Shown here piece after piece: positions 1 through 8,771 of a DNA stretch of 10,992 nucleotides; position 1 is the first letter of the stretch; each line of letters begins with the position of its first letter. The notes under the pieces were generated by a model. That model had not been told where the DNA came from, did not search any database, and was given only the letters and a program-made list of their open reading frames with translations. Source of the DNA: Clostridia bacterium (GTDB lineage: Bacteria > Bacillota > Clostridia > Christensenellales > Borkfalkiaceae); assembly GCA_900767495.1 (NCBI GenBank), contig CAAFZH010000014.1, positions 1-10,992 on the forward strand, given 5' to 3'. A program made the translations under genes and the position numbers.

Positions 1-441
1 CGCGGCGGACGCGCCCCTTTTGTCGCTATCGCGACATTTCCCCCGTTTCAGCGGGGGAATCTACCCCGAAGGAGGAAGCAAGGTTTGTCTTTACTGTCTT
101 TGCGAGCAAAGCGAAGCAATCTCCCGGGAGGGTGGGTTTCCGTAAGGCATATACTCCTCACTTTGGTTGTGGGATATTTCGCTGACGCTCAATATGACGG
201 TTTTTTATCCCCTATCGGCACTTCGTGCCACTTCCCCCGAAGGAGGAAGCAAATTGCCGTCTTTGCGAGGGAGCGTAGCGACCGCGGCAATCCGTCGGAA
301 TAAAGTACGGACTATATGCCGCGCACTTTACTCACGGGGATCGCCGCGCTAACGCTCGCGATGACACACTTTTTTAATCGTCTTTGCGTCAATGTCCAGA
401 GAGCAAACTCCCGGGAGGGGATAACCCCGCGGAACGAAGGA
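1..441. repeat. Intergenic region made of palindromic repeats, no gene
   Basis: No credible gene is present; the short open frames here run through repeats and lack ribosome binding sites. Seen directly: hairpins at 22-35 (GTCGC/GCGAC), 40-57 (CCCCCG/CGGGGG), 217-229 (GGCAC ttc GTGCC), 231-249 (CTTCC/GGAAG), 301-330 (TAAAGT/ACTTTA) and 340-362 (ATCGC/GCGAT). Direct repeats include ccccgaaggaggaagcaa at 64-81 and 235-252, gtctttgcgag at 96-106 and 259-269, and cccgggaggg at about 123-132 and 410-419. The style (TTGCGAG...GCAATC palindromes and CTTCCCCC...GGAAG modules) matches dispersed REP/MITE-like intergenic repeats common in bacterial genomes. No U-tract terminator is evident directly after the giant gene; the folded repeats may serve as its 3' end. 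Confidence 0.7.
64..252. repeat. Direct repeat pair (18 bp), copies at 64-81 and 235-252
   Basis: The 18-mer ccccgaaggaggaagcaa occurs identically at 64-81 and 235-252. Each copy is followed within about 7 to 15 bases by a gtctttgcgag module (96-106 and 259-269), so the copies are two diverged examples of one composite repeat, not chance matches. The second copy continues into a TTGC...GCAA palindrome at about 263-292. This is probably a dispersed intergenic element; mobility cannot be judged from one window. Confidence 0.65.
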
Positions 442-3400
442 CTAAAAACTCTTTGAAAAAATCGTCAAACCTTCGGCGGGTTGCTGAACGTTTTTAATTT
501 CGATAAGCGAAACCTTATAACCTCTTAAATCTTCCGTAACCCTAATACTGCCTTTTGTCGCGAGATAGTATACGGCGTCGGTAGTGCGTACCGATTCTTT
601 GCCGAAAGAAGAGAATTTTTCCGTACCGATATATCCTCCGCCGACCTTTTCTATCCGCCACGCGTAGTAAACGCCGCTATGTCGGCGATCGATAACGTTT
701 GCGTCCAAAGTCCCCGTTTCGGAAAAAGTGAACACTCCGTTGTCGTAAACCACGGTTTTTATAACCGCAGGCAAAAGAGTAAAGTCTTTAACCGAATGAT
801 AGACGGAAGTATCGGGCGATTCGCCCGTGCGCTCGAATAAGCCGTAATTTTTAATAACCGACTTATAAGCGTAGTTATTTACTTTAACCGAACAACCCGT
901 GGCGGCGGTAATACCAAACCCGTTGGTATTATTCGGCAAAGTTACGACGAGCGCGAATTTTTCCGTAACGGCGGAATCTCTCGCTACGTCGGCAAAAGAC
1001 GTTCCGTCCTTCATCGAAATAAAACTTCCGACCGATATTTTATTTTCCGCGGTTGTAAGCACCCTGCTGCCCGCCCAGGTCGGCGAGCCGTTCTTCTGAT
1101 AGAACAAGCGCATCGAAGTACCTGCGGGCAAAGCAAGCGTACCGAAGTCGAAAGCAAAGTCCGCAACCGTATCTTCCGAGCCGTAATTCACGTTGTAAGT
1201 AACGGTGAATATTCCGTCGGTATACAGCGACGAGCCGTCGTATTTCGGGTCGTCGCCGACTGCGAATTCGAGGTCGTCCGCATAAATTTTAAGGTAAATA
1301 TATCCGCTGCCGCGTTTTTCTATCTCCTCAAAAGAGATAAAATAGCCGTTTTCCAGACTTGCGGCGGTAAAGAGCGGGGTTATATCCTCATAAGTACCGT
1401 TTTCTTTGCGGATAAACGCGTTATAGCGCGGTTTTCCGCACCAACCGTCCGCGGCGGATATAACGAATCCGAAACCGACGTTGGCGTCGAGCGGAATGAT
1501 ATTGCTGTTTTCTTCGAGCATAGAGCGCGGCATAGAGGACGTTACATTTACGCCCTCGGGCGCGTCTACGGTTATATTATAAGTCCAGCGTGCGTAAAAA
1601 CGCATCGTGCCGCTTATCGCCGAGCCGTCTTTTTGCATATCCTCGAAAGATTTGCCGTAGGCGGAAACGTCGCCCGCCTTGCTTACGGAATAAAAACCTT
1701 TAAAATCGTAGCCGTAACGATTGTTTTTTATGCCGTTGAGCCAGGCGGCGAAACCGTCGGGAGTTACCGAAGAGAACTTTTCGCCCGCCGCAACCGTAAC
1801 GGGGAAGAAATCGTTGCCGCCGTAGTTGGCGATAAATACGAGCGAATAAATCTTTTTATATTCGGCGGAAAACACCGCCGACTTACCGTTAGCCGCCGCG
1901 TAATCGACAAAGTCCGAACCCGCGACGAACGCATAGGAGTATCCGTCGGCGGAATCCCGTTTTGCCGAAAAGTCGAAGACTTTTCCGTTGCCGAAGTCAA
2001 AAGTAATTTTTCCTTCGGATAACGTACCCAAAGCCGTAACGCCGTTTACGGTTATCGAAACCGCGGGATTAAGTCCGTATCCCGGTTGAGGTTCGGTTCT
2101 GAACGAAAATGCCGAACTCTCTACCATTTTACGGTCGGACGAACCCGTCGAACCTAAGTATTGGAAGGAGAACGCGACTTCGGTTTTCGCCTCCACCACG
2201 AAAGTAGTCCTCTTGTTGCCTTTAATGTCGCGGCAAACTATAGTGTAATAGCCGCCCGCGGCAACCTTAACCGTTCCGTTAGGCGTAACGCCGTTACCCT
2301 CGTATATCGTTTCTACTACGTAAGAGCGCGGCGCGGGGTAATGGTAATGCAAGGTCGCGCCGAAACGCGCCACGTCGCCCGCGGTATAAATATAATGCGT
2401 TATGCCGTCGGCGTCTTTACTCACGCCGAGCGGAGGAGTAGTGCTTTCGGGCGAAACCTCTATGCTTTCGAGTTGGTTGGGTACGAATTCGACTATAACG
2501 CCGTAAGTATACGTTCCGTACTTACACTCCATAAGAATAATGGTGTTTTCGCGCGCGTTGTCGTTTGCGTAAAAGTACACGGATTTTTTAGCCGCGCCGA
2601 CGTCGCCCTCTGACGAATAATTATATCCGACGCTTGCCCTGCCGTTAAACGACGAAACGTCGCACGACGCGCCTTTTGCATTGATAATCGCCTTAATACG
2701 CGAGTTAATGTCGTCGGTGTCGTCATACTTAGCCTCGGTTACGGTGGTTATATCGTAAAACTTGAGGCTTTGCGGAAGGTATTCCGCCCCGTCAGGAAAC
2801 ACGTTTATCTTGTTAACCGTAGCGGGATTACCCACGTTACGGCGGAAATAAACGTAGTTTGCGGAACCTGTGTTATACGAAACGAGCGCATCGCACTTGT
2901 CCGCGGTAACGGGCTTTCCGTCGTCGGTTTTTAGTATAAGTCCCGCGCCGCTTTCGCTGTAAGCGTCTACCGTTACGGGGTAAGAACACAACAAAAATTC
3001 CTTGGTTACGGCAGCCGAGCCGTTTTCGGCGGGATAGGCGATTTTGCAATACGCGCTTACGTACGCCACGCCGGGTTTTTTACCCGTTACGGAAAGTCCG
3101 TCTCCGCTTACCGTCGCCGCGTCGCTATGACTTTTTATCGTCATGGTCGAACTTTGATTCGTCGTTATTGCGGAATACACCCCGACCGTCTGATTGCTCG
3201 CGATTGAAACCGCATTCTGAGTATTATTATAAAGATACAGCGCGCGGGTATTGTCGGTATCTTTCTGATGAGCCTTACGGACTCCCGCAGTTTCGTAAAC
3301 GAAGAAGTTGGCGGTAGCGTCGGTCAATTTATCTTTCATATCCGACGCCTTGTCCATCGTCGCGATTATGCCGTACTTGGTCGAACCCGTTTTGCCCTGC

Positions 3401-6400
3401 GCTTTTAACGAGGCGTTGGAATAAGAATACTTTATATTATCGCTGCCTGCTCTCGCTCTTGCCGCAATGCCCGCGGCGTAAGCGTTCAGTTGTTCGGAAA
3501 TCGCTTTTACCTCGGTATTTTGCGTAAGACAATACGCAATATCCGACGACTGCATAAGTCCGACTATTCCGCCCGCGTAAGCGTTCCAGGATATACTCGA
3601 GGCGGTTACGGCGCAATTACGCACCGTAGCGTAATACAAAACCGTATTACCCGTCCACCACATACCCCCGACTACGCCTCCCGAGTAGGTAAGCATCGCT
3701 TTTTCTCCGACGGAATCTATTATGCAGTCGCTTACGTCTATGTTCTTTATAGTGATTTTTATACTCCCTTGCGTAATAGCGAATACGCCTATCGCGCCGC
3801 CCGAGTACAAATCGTAAGTATCGCCGTAGTTCGATTCGCTGTACGCCCTGCCCGCCACGTGCAGGTTTTTAACGGTCGCGCCGTTTAAAAGGGTCGTACC
3901 CGAGGCGATTTTTCTTCTCGAGAGCGTGCCGACGATACCGCCTACGCTCGCGGTGTTGGGCGAGTTGGACGAAGTAAAGTATACGACCGATTTTTCCGCG
4001 GCGTCGCCGATAACGTTTACGTCGGAAATCTGCGTATCTATTACCAGACCGAACGCTCCGCCCACGAATCCCTCCGACTTAAGACCTGCGTCGCCTCCGG
4101 CGTTGTTTTTCGCGTTCTGCACGCCGCTTACGAAATACTCTGCCGCTTTACCCGACGACGAAGAATCGTTTTCAAAAATCACCGAAAGTCCGTTTATCCG
4201 CGAATAACCCAGAACGTAGCCTATCGCCCCGCCCGCGCATACGTTGTTGCCGAGATCGCCCGACGCGTTAATCGACGAAAACGAATAGCAGGAGGCCTCG
4301 ATACGCGATTTGCCCGTGTAGTATACGGTAATATTTTCTAAACTCCCGCTTTGCGAAGGGGATTTTTCGTACTGATTTATAGTAGTGGCTGCGTTGCCGA
4401 AACCGAGAACTCTGCCGACTAAACCGCCCGCGTTTACGTCGCCGACAGCCGTAGAACCGACTTCTCTGTAAGCGGTTATTCTGCCGCTGCCCACGTAAAA
4501 GGTCATATCTTTAAGTTGGTAGCCGGTGCTGAAACGCGAACTGTAACCGCCCGCGCATACGTTATAGAATTTATTGCCAGTTTTAGACGAGGTTGCCGAC
4601 TGAACGGCGGTAACCGTATAATCGTTTCCGGGCGAAACTATGCCCCTTTTCGTTACGGCGGTCTGACCGCTTTCGCTTACGGCGCGAATGGCGTTATAGC
4701 CGAACGCTCCGCCCGCATAGGCGGGACCTGTTCCGTTTTGTACGGCGGAAACGTCCACGCTGCAATCGAAGAAATATTTAATTTGTTCGTCGGCGGTCTT
4801 ACTTAAAACGTAATCCGCGCTTATGCTGAAAATATAGCCTATCGCGCCGCCGGCAAACACCGCGCCCGAAGATCCTCCGTCCTGCGTACTCGCGGTTACG
4901 GAAACTCGTCCGCTGCCCTCGGTAACGGCGTCCTCGCCCGTTATGTTCTGACGGGAACGCTCGAAAAATATATCGGAAAATTCTATAGTGCAGTCTGCGC
5001 CCACGGTGGCTGCGCCCGCTCTGCCGCGATCTACCGTACCGATTATGCCGCCCGCAATAGCCGCCGCCGATGACGAAGTAAAGTCGTCAGGCGCGATATT
5101 CGCCTTATCTGCCGAGTCGGAATTGTCTATTACCGCGCTTACCGAATAATCTTTTTCGGCGTAAATCGTAACGTTTTTTATAATGAGCGGGCGAGGATTG
5201 CTTATTTCGACCGCGCTCGACGCGCCGAGTTCTATTATGCCCGCAAATCCGCCCGCTATCGCCGAACCCGACACTCTGCCCAAGGCGTTTGCAAGCACCA
5301 TCGACTGCTCGGCGTCTATCATAACGCCGTTTATACTCGCGTTGTGTATAACGCCGGCAAAGCCGCCGACTATCGCGCGCGCGTTTTCGCCGTAAGTAAC
5401 GCCCGAAACGTCGTTAAACGCTCCGTCGTAATTTATATCGCACCATTCTTCTACGGAAGAAGAACATATCCCGAAAATTCCGCCGATATAAAGCGAGGCA
5501 AAACGGGTTTGCACGCTTACCGATACGGTAGACTGTATGCCGTCGAAAACAATGTTTTTACCCGCCACACCGGCAACTCCGCCTACGTTTACCACGTCGC
5601 CGTGATTTACCGTTTCGCCGCTCTGCATGGTATTTATACCTACAAACCCCTGCAACTTTAAGTTACGCATAAGGCACGGTCTTTTGCCGTCGCCGTAGGC
5701 GTAGCCGAAAAATCCGTAATCGGCCTGGTTTACGTCGCCGGATTTAGTAAATTCCTTATCCGGGCGCTCGGTTCTTACTATATTGATCGTCGCGGCGTAA
5801 CCGTCGAAATCGAAACAACCGCCGAAAGGCAATCCGCCGCGGAATCCGAGTCCGAAAAATTCGGAATTGCTTATAAACAAATTCGTAGCCAAACGGTAGT
5901 AGCCGTAACGAATATCCTCTGCGGTGGTAGTGCTTGCCGCGCCTATCTGCGCGAGGTCCTCCGCCGTAGCCACGCCGTTTTTGAGTATTCTCGCAACCGC
6001 CAGAACGTCCGCCTCTTTGGAAAGCAAGTACGGGTTGCCGAAATATTTGCCCTTATCTTCCGCGTAAGGATCTTCCGTTTCCACGGTTATTTTAACCCTG
6101 CCGCTGTCGGGAACGGTTACCGTAAGTACGGGCGAATAAGTCGGTTCGCCGCCGTTTACGGAAATACTCTTGAAAAGTCTGCTTTCGTTTACCACGGTAA
6201 CGGTTATCGTCGAACCGGGCGTTACGTTATAATTTTTGCTGTTCTCGACTTTTTCAACGTCGTTGCCGCTCACGTATACGCTTACTTCGTCGCCGTCGGG
6301 AACGATAACGCTCACAAAAGACGAGTAGGTCTTATTCGTGCCGAAAAGCACCGCGAAAACAGACAAACAAACGATTGCAACCACTAAAAAAGCGATTATG

Positions 6401-6426
6401 AATTTTTTAAAATTAAAATTTTTTAT
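442..6426 (-). CDS. Giant GLUG-repeat surface protein (putative adhesin/scaffold)
   Basis: Very large exported protein, about 1,994 residues from the preferred ATA start at 6426 (1,980 from the GTG at 6384), ending in TAG. Residue numbers below count from the GTG. The extended N-terminus (KNFNFKKFIIAFLVV...) gives a basic n-region and a hydrophobic core, then NKTYSSFVS, which recalls SipW-type signal peptides. Residues about 265-975 hold about 15 glycine motifs of the type (A/V/S)GG(I/A/L/F)(V/I/F)G, such as AGGLVG, VGGIVG and SGGVVG, spaced irregularly. This is the GLUG pattern, expected to form a beta-solenoid. Residues about 1075-1115 resemble a Big_2 Ig-like repeat (GKKPGVAYVSAY). Residues about 1510-1600 resemble a Listeria-Bacteroides (Flg_new) repeat ending in FYARW. 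No LPXTG or C-terminal membrane helix is visible, so anchoring is unexplained. It is last in the operon, 14 bp after the preceding gene. An adhesin or matrix scaffold role is inferred. Confidence 0.85.
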   Translation of the reverse strand: MKNFNFKKFIIAFLVVAIVCLSVFAVLFGTNKTYSSFVSVIVPDGDEVSVYVSGNDVEKVENSKNYNVTPGSTITVTVVNESRLFKSISVNGGEPTYSPVLTVTVPDSGRVKITVETEDPYAEDKGKYFGNPYLLSKEADVLAVARILKNGVATAEDLAQIGAASTTTAEDIRYGYYRLATNLFISNSEFFGLGFRGGLPFGGCFDFDGYAATINIVRTERPDKEFTKSGDVNQADYGFFGYAYGDGKRPCLMRNLKLQGFVGINTMQSGETVNHGDVVNVGGVAGVAGKNIVFDGIQSTVSVSVQTRFASLYIGGIFGICSSSVEEWCDINYDGAFNDVSGVTYGENARAIVGGFAGVIHNASINGVMIDAEQSMVLANALGRVSGSAIAGGFAGIIELGASSAVEISNPRPLIIKNVTIYAEKDYSVSAVIDNSDSADKANIAPDDFTSSSAAAIAGGIIGTVDRGRAGAATVGADCTIEFSDIFFERSRQNITGEDAVTEGSGRVSVTASTQDGGSSGAVFAGGAIGYIFSISADYVLSKTADEQIKYFFDCSVDVSAVQNGTGPAYAGGAFGYNAIRAVSESGQTAVTKRGIVSPGNDYTVTAVQSATSSKTGNKFYNVCAGGYSSRFSTGYQLKDMTFYVGSGRITAYREVGSTAVGDVNAGGLVGRVLGFGNAATTINQYEKSPSQSGSLENITVYYTGKSRIEASCYSFSSINASGDLGNNVCAGGAIGYVLGYSRINGLSVIFENDSSSSGKAAEYFVSGVQNAKNNAGGDAGLKSEGFVGGAFGLVIDTQISDVNVIGDAAEKSVVYFTSSNSPNTASVGGIVGTLSRRKIASGTTLLNGATVKNLHVAGRAYSESNYGDTYDLYSGGAIGVFAITQGSIKITIKNIDVSDCIIDSVGEKAMLTYSGGVVGGMWWTGNTVLYYATVRNCAVTASSISWNAYAGGIVGLMQSSDIAYCLTQNTEVKAISEQLNAYAAGIAARARAGSDNIKYSYSNASLKAQGKTGSTKYGIIATMDKASDMKDKLTDATANFFVYETAGVRKAHQKDTDNTRALYLYNNTQNAVSIASNQTVGVYSAITTNQSSTMTIKSHSDAATVSGDGLSVTGKKPGVAYVSAYCKIAYPAENGSAAVTKEFLLCSYPVTVDAYSESGAGLILKTDDGKPVTADKCDALVSYNTGSANYVYFRRNVGNPATVNKINVFPDGAEYLPQSLKFYDITTVTEAKYDDTDDINSRIKAIINAKGASCDVSSFNGRASVGYNYSSEGDVGAAKKSVYFYANDNARENTIILMECKYGTYTYGVIVEFVPNQLESIEVSPESTTPPLGVSKDADGITHYIYTAGDVARFGATLHYHYPAPRSYVVETIYEGNGVTPNGTVKVAAGGYYTIVCRDIKGNKRTTFVVEAKTEVAFSFQYLGSTGSSDRKMVESSAFSFRTEPQPGYGLNPAVSITVNGVTALGTLSEGKITFDFGNGKVFDFSAKRDSADGYSYAFVAGSDFVDYAAANGKSAVFSAEYKKIYSLVFIANYGGNDFFPVTVAAGEKFSSVTPDGFAAWLNGIKNNRYGYDFKGFYSVSKAGDVSAYGKSFEDMQKDGSAISGTMRFYARWTYNITVDAPEGVNVTSSMPRSMLEENSNIIPLDANVGFGFVISAADGWCGKPRYNAFIRKENGTYEDITPLFTAASLENGYFISFEEIEKRGSGYIYLKIYADDLEFAVGDDPKYDGSSLYTDGIFTVTYNVNYGSEDTVADFAFDFGTLALPAGTSMRLFYQKNGSPTWAGSRVLTTAENKISVGSFISMKDGTSFADVARDSAVTEKFALVVTLPNNTNGFGITAATGCSVKVNNYAYKSVIKNYGLFERTGESPDTSVYHSVKDFTLLPAVIKTVVYDNGVFTFSETGTLDANVIDRRHSGVYYAWRIEKVGGGYIGTEKFSSFGKESVRTTDAVYYLATKGSIRVTEDLRGYKVSLIEIKNVQQPAEGLTIFSKSF

Positions 6427-6440
6427 TTTTCCGTCCTCCT
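6424..6440 (-). promoter_or_regulatory. RBS and probable ATA start of the giant gene
   Basis: On the minus strand AGGAGG (6440-6435) is followed by 8 nt and then ATA (6426-6424), which opens the giant frame with no stop before the GTG at 6384. The GTG lies about 50 nt from this Shine-Dalgarno and has none of its own in a run of A/T. Starting at the GTG would also remove the basic n-region (KNFNFKK) of the signal peptide. No in-frame ATG, GTG or TTG lies between. Either AUA is used as the start, or the base at 6424 is an error or mutation of an original ATG. Confidence 0.7.
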
Positions 6441-7421
6441 TTAAGATACTTTCCTTTGAAACACGATTTTATCGTCGTTCACGCCCGAAACTTTCTCTTC
6501 GCCCTGCGCCGTCGAGCCGTCCGCTATCGTTGCCGAAACCGTAACCGAGCAATTTCCGCGCACGTAAAAATATAAATTCACGTCCGCGCCCGAGCGTATG
6601 GTAACGGCGTACTTGTTCTGCTCGGGATCAAATACGGGCGCAAAGCCGTAAGTTTCTCTGTAACGCGCCGCGTCGAAAACGACCTCTCCCGAAAGAGCGA
6701 ACTCCACCGTGGCAAGGTAGGACGCGCCCGTAACGAGCGTTTCGGGCGAACGGATAAACTCCGTTGCCGATTTTAAATTAACTGTCTCTCTCGTAAAACC
6801 CTGATATTCGTCGGACGACACGCCTACGGATAATCTTGCCGTAGTAGTGTTTACGTCGAAAACCTGCAGGTCTTTATAAGGCTCTCTCGTCTGCAATATT
6901 ATCGAAATCCGCTCGGTTTCGTCGCTCGCCATAGGCTTGGTCGCTTTCCGCTTGATTTTAAGCAACAACGAACTGCTGTTTTTAGCGTTCGCGCTCAGCA
7001 GCGTAGCCGCGCTCATATCGGTAAGTTCTTTGTCGTTTTCGTCTACTATGGTAACGGCGTAATATTTACTGTCCGCCGCCAGAGCGTGTTCCGCGCCCCA
7101 GGCGTCGGTAACTTTCGTCGCGCTAAGTTCGTCATCGGTAGGCACCCGTAGCGAAAACCTCACGTCGCGTTTAGAAACTTTTTTGTCCGTAAAGTTAGAT
7201 ATCGTAACTACTATGTATCCCGTGGTATCGCCGTTTTTATCGGTCTGCATAACCGCCGTCTGTCCTTCTCCGTCGTGCGACAGAACGAAAGCGGTATACG
7301 TTCCGACGAGTTCCTTTTTATCGGTAATCACGAATTTCGATACCGAAACGCAAGCGAAGGCAATCAGAACGCTCAACGCCGCAAAAAGAAATATTAACTT
7401 TTTACAAACGCCCCTGCGCAT
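6441..7421 (-). CDS. Exported protein of the fibre operon, SipW-substrate-like N-terminus
   Basis: A 326-residue protein not matched to a named family. The N-terminus MRRGVCKKLIFLFAALSVLI is a basic n-region plus hydrophobic core, followed by CVSVSKFVIT. The SKFV after the hydrophobic core parallels SKYV in the first gene and AKFH in the 246-residue protein, which suggests processing by the co-encoded SipW-like peptidase. Cys24 lies in AFAC, which is not a proper lipobox (no L/V/I at -3). The rest is beta-rich: residues about 40-110 (GYIVVTISNFTDKK...RFSLRV), about 145-215 and about 235-326 look like two or three beta-sandwich units with no catalytic motif. The ATG start has AGGAGG 7 nt upstream. 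It lies 25 bp after the 246-residue gene. A minor fibre subunit or linker is inferred. Confidence 0.8.
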   Translation of the reverse strand: MRRGVCKKLIFLFAALSVLIAFACVSVSKFVITDKKELVGTYTAFVLSHDGEGQTAVMQTDKNGDTTGYIVVTISNFTDKKVSKRDVRFSLRVPTDDELSATKVTDAWGAEHALAADSKYYAVTIVDENDKELTDMSAATLLSANAKNSSSLLLKIKRKATKPMASDETERISIILQTREPYKDLQVFDVNTTTARLSVGVSSDEYQGFTRETVNLKSATEFIRSPETLVTGASYLATVEFALSGEVVFDAARYRETYGFAPVFDPEQNKYAVTIRSGADVNLYFYVRGNCSVTVSATIADGSTAQGEEKVSGVNDDKIVFQRKVS

Positions 7422-7446
7422 TCGATCGCCTCCTCTGTTTTATTTT

Positions 7447-8187
7447 TTATATTTTTTGAACCTGCTCGGCTACGGCTCGTATATCGAAACACACCCGCGC
7501 GCCGGCATAATTTTCTTTTTCGAAATTTTGTTTCGGCAATTTGAATTTTATATGATACGCATACTCCTTTTTTTCGTCGTCCGCGCCCATAATAAAGCCC
7601 GTCTTGTTTACTATCGACTCGTTCTCGGTTACTATAAGCAGTACGTTGCCGCTATAATCGACCTCGGAACTGCCCGTACCCGACGGACGAATATCCTTTC
7701 CGGTGTCGGTTTCAGACCCGTGGTAAATCTCTAAAAGGCCGCCGTCTTTTATTCCGTCGGTCAAAGTATACTCTTTCCAACCCGCGAAATAATCCACGCT
7801 CTTTCCGCTTTTGCCTGCGGAAACGGTTTCCAGCCTTACCGAAATAGACAAAACCGCTCTCATGGTTACTTCGTTTATTCTCTTCTCGTCCGCGCCCGAT
7901 ACCGTAAAATAACACTCTATTTTGTCCTCGGGTTCTACGTCGCTTATGGTAACGGTGCTTGAATTTTTGTTTACCGCCGCCGTGAATTTATTTTTTTGCG
8001 AATCGTAACGATACGCCGAATTCACCTCTATTTTCATAACGGCGTCGGCTATTTTTGCGGCTTGATTTTTCTTTTCGAATGCGCCGTGAAATTTAGCGAA
8101 AGTTACCGTGCCGCCCAACGCGAATACGATTAAAACCAAAAAGAGTATCAGCGGCAGAAACTTTGCGTTTTTCGTCTTATTCGCCAC
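7447..8187 (-). CDS. TasA/CalY-like SipW-dependent secreted protein
   Basis: A 246-residue exported protein. Residues 10-28 are the hydrophobic core, followed by GGTVTFAKFHG. The GG plus aromatic pattern resembles TasA and camelysin (CalY) signal peptides cut by SipW. Then come AAKIADAVMKIEV (43-55), ISDVEPEDKIECYFTVSG (81-98; the place where family members have a PGD/PGE turn before a beta strand) and a C-terminal CFDIRAVAEQVQ (233-244), like the A-E-A-x-Q ending of this family. The start is GTG with GGAGG 6 nt upstream. The gene overlaps the end of the signal peptidase gene by 11 bp, which suggests translational coupling and makes it a likely direct substrate. It is probably a minor subunit or anchor of the fibre; this role is inferred, the family call rests on motifs. 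Confidence 0.75.
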   Translation of the reverse strand: MANKTKNAKFLPLILFLVLIVFALGGTVTFAKFHGAFEKKNQAAKIADAVMKIEVNSAYRYDSQKNKFTAAVNKNSSTVTISDVEPEDKIECYFTVSGADEKRINEVTMRAVLSISVRLETVSAGKSGKSVDYFAGWKEYTLTDGIKDGGLLEIYHGSETDTGKDIRPSGTGSSEVDYSGNVLLIVTENESIVNKTGFIMGADDEKKEYAYHIKFKLPKQNFEKENYAGARVCFDIRAVAEQVQKI

Positions 8188-8752
8188 TTTCGCCCTCCGT
8201 TACGGACTCGCCGTCGTCGCTCGGCTTACCCGCCACCATAACGAGCGCGACCACTACCGCGCCGACCGCTATTATAAACGCTATACCCTGCCAGGTGCGC
8301 AGCCATTCTATCACCACGCCCATTTTGGGTATGCGCTTGACCATTTTGCCCGCGATTTGCGTTTTGAATATCGGGTCGGGGTCTTCGCTTTCGTTGGCGT
8401 CGCCCTTGGCGTAATATCTGTCGCCCTCTATCCTCACTATTCTGTGCGTAACCGAAGTCGATTCCGCCGCGGGGAAATAGGTTATTACGTCGCCAACCTC
8501 GTACCCGTTTTTTTTCTCTATTATTATAGCGTCGCCCGCCTCTACCGAACCCGACATAGACGGAGTTGCTATAACGAGCAACGATTTACCGAAAAATGAC
8601 GGGATTGCCGATTTTTTTATGTATTTATCGTAGGCAAGCACCGCCGCCGCAAATACGAGAAAAGCGATTATCGCCCCGAGTAAAATTCTCAACGACCACG
8701 AGAGAACGTTCGCTACCGATATTTTTTTGTTTTCGTTTTCATTAGTTTGCAT
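8177..8752 (-). CDS. sipW: Signal peptidase I, ER-type (SipW-like)
   Basis: A 191-residue membrane serine protease that would remove signal peptides on the outer face of the membrane. Motifs in order: transmembrane helix about 19-41; box B TPSMSGSVEAGD (63-74) with the nucleophile Ser65; strand AIIIEK and EVGDVITYF; box D VTHRIVRI (101-108) with His103 where bacterial type-I enzymes have Lys; box E YAKGDANESEDPDP (114-127) with acidic residues Asp118, Asp124 and Asp126; second helix about 155-174; acidic tail. A Ser-His pair is the hallmark of the ER-type/SipW subfamily, which in Bacillus processes TasA. The ATG start has a GA-rich Shine-Dalgarno (GGGGAGAGGG). It lies 19 bp after the 255-residue gene and is embedded among its probable substrates. 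Confidence in the family is very high; the substrate assignment is inferred from context. Confidence 0.93.
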   Translation of the reverse strand: MQTNENENKKISVANVLSWSLRILLGAIIAFLVFAAAVLAYDKYIKKSAIPSFFGKSLLVIATPSMSGSVEAGDAIIIEKKNGYEVGDVITYFPAAESTSVTHRIVRIEGDRYYAKGDANESEDPDPIFKTQIAGKMVKRIPKMGVVIEWLRTWQGIAFIIAVGAVVVALVMVAGKPSDDGESVTEGESGE

Positions 8753-8771
8753 ATTCCCTCTCCCCGCGTTT

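Noticed and set aside
85..352. Two overlapping plus-strand open frames (72 and 61 codons)
   Set aside because: They run through intergenic repeats, have no ribosome binding site, and their translations follow the repeated DNA, not a protein family.
1633..5661. Several plus-strand open frames of 90-150 codons inside the giant gene
   Set aside because: They are antisense shadows of a well-supported reading frame rich in repeated motifs; none has a Shine-Dalgarno or recognisable domain.
7339..7362. Lipoprotein signal in the 326-residue protein (AFAC, Cys24)
   Set aside because: The -3 position is Ala and -2 is Phe, which does not fit a lipobox; the SipW-like reading of the N-terminus is preferred.
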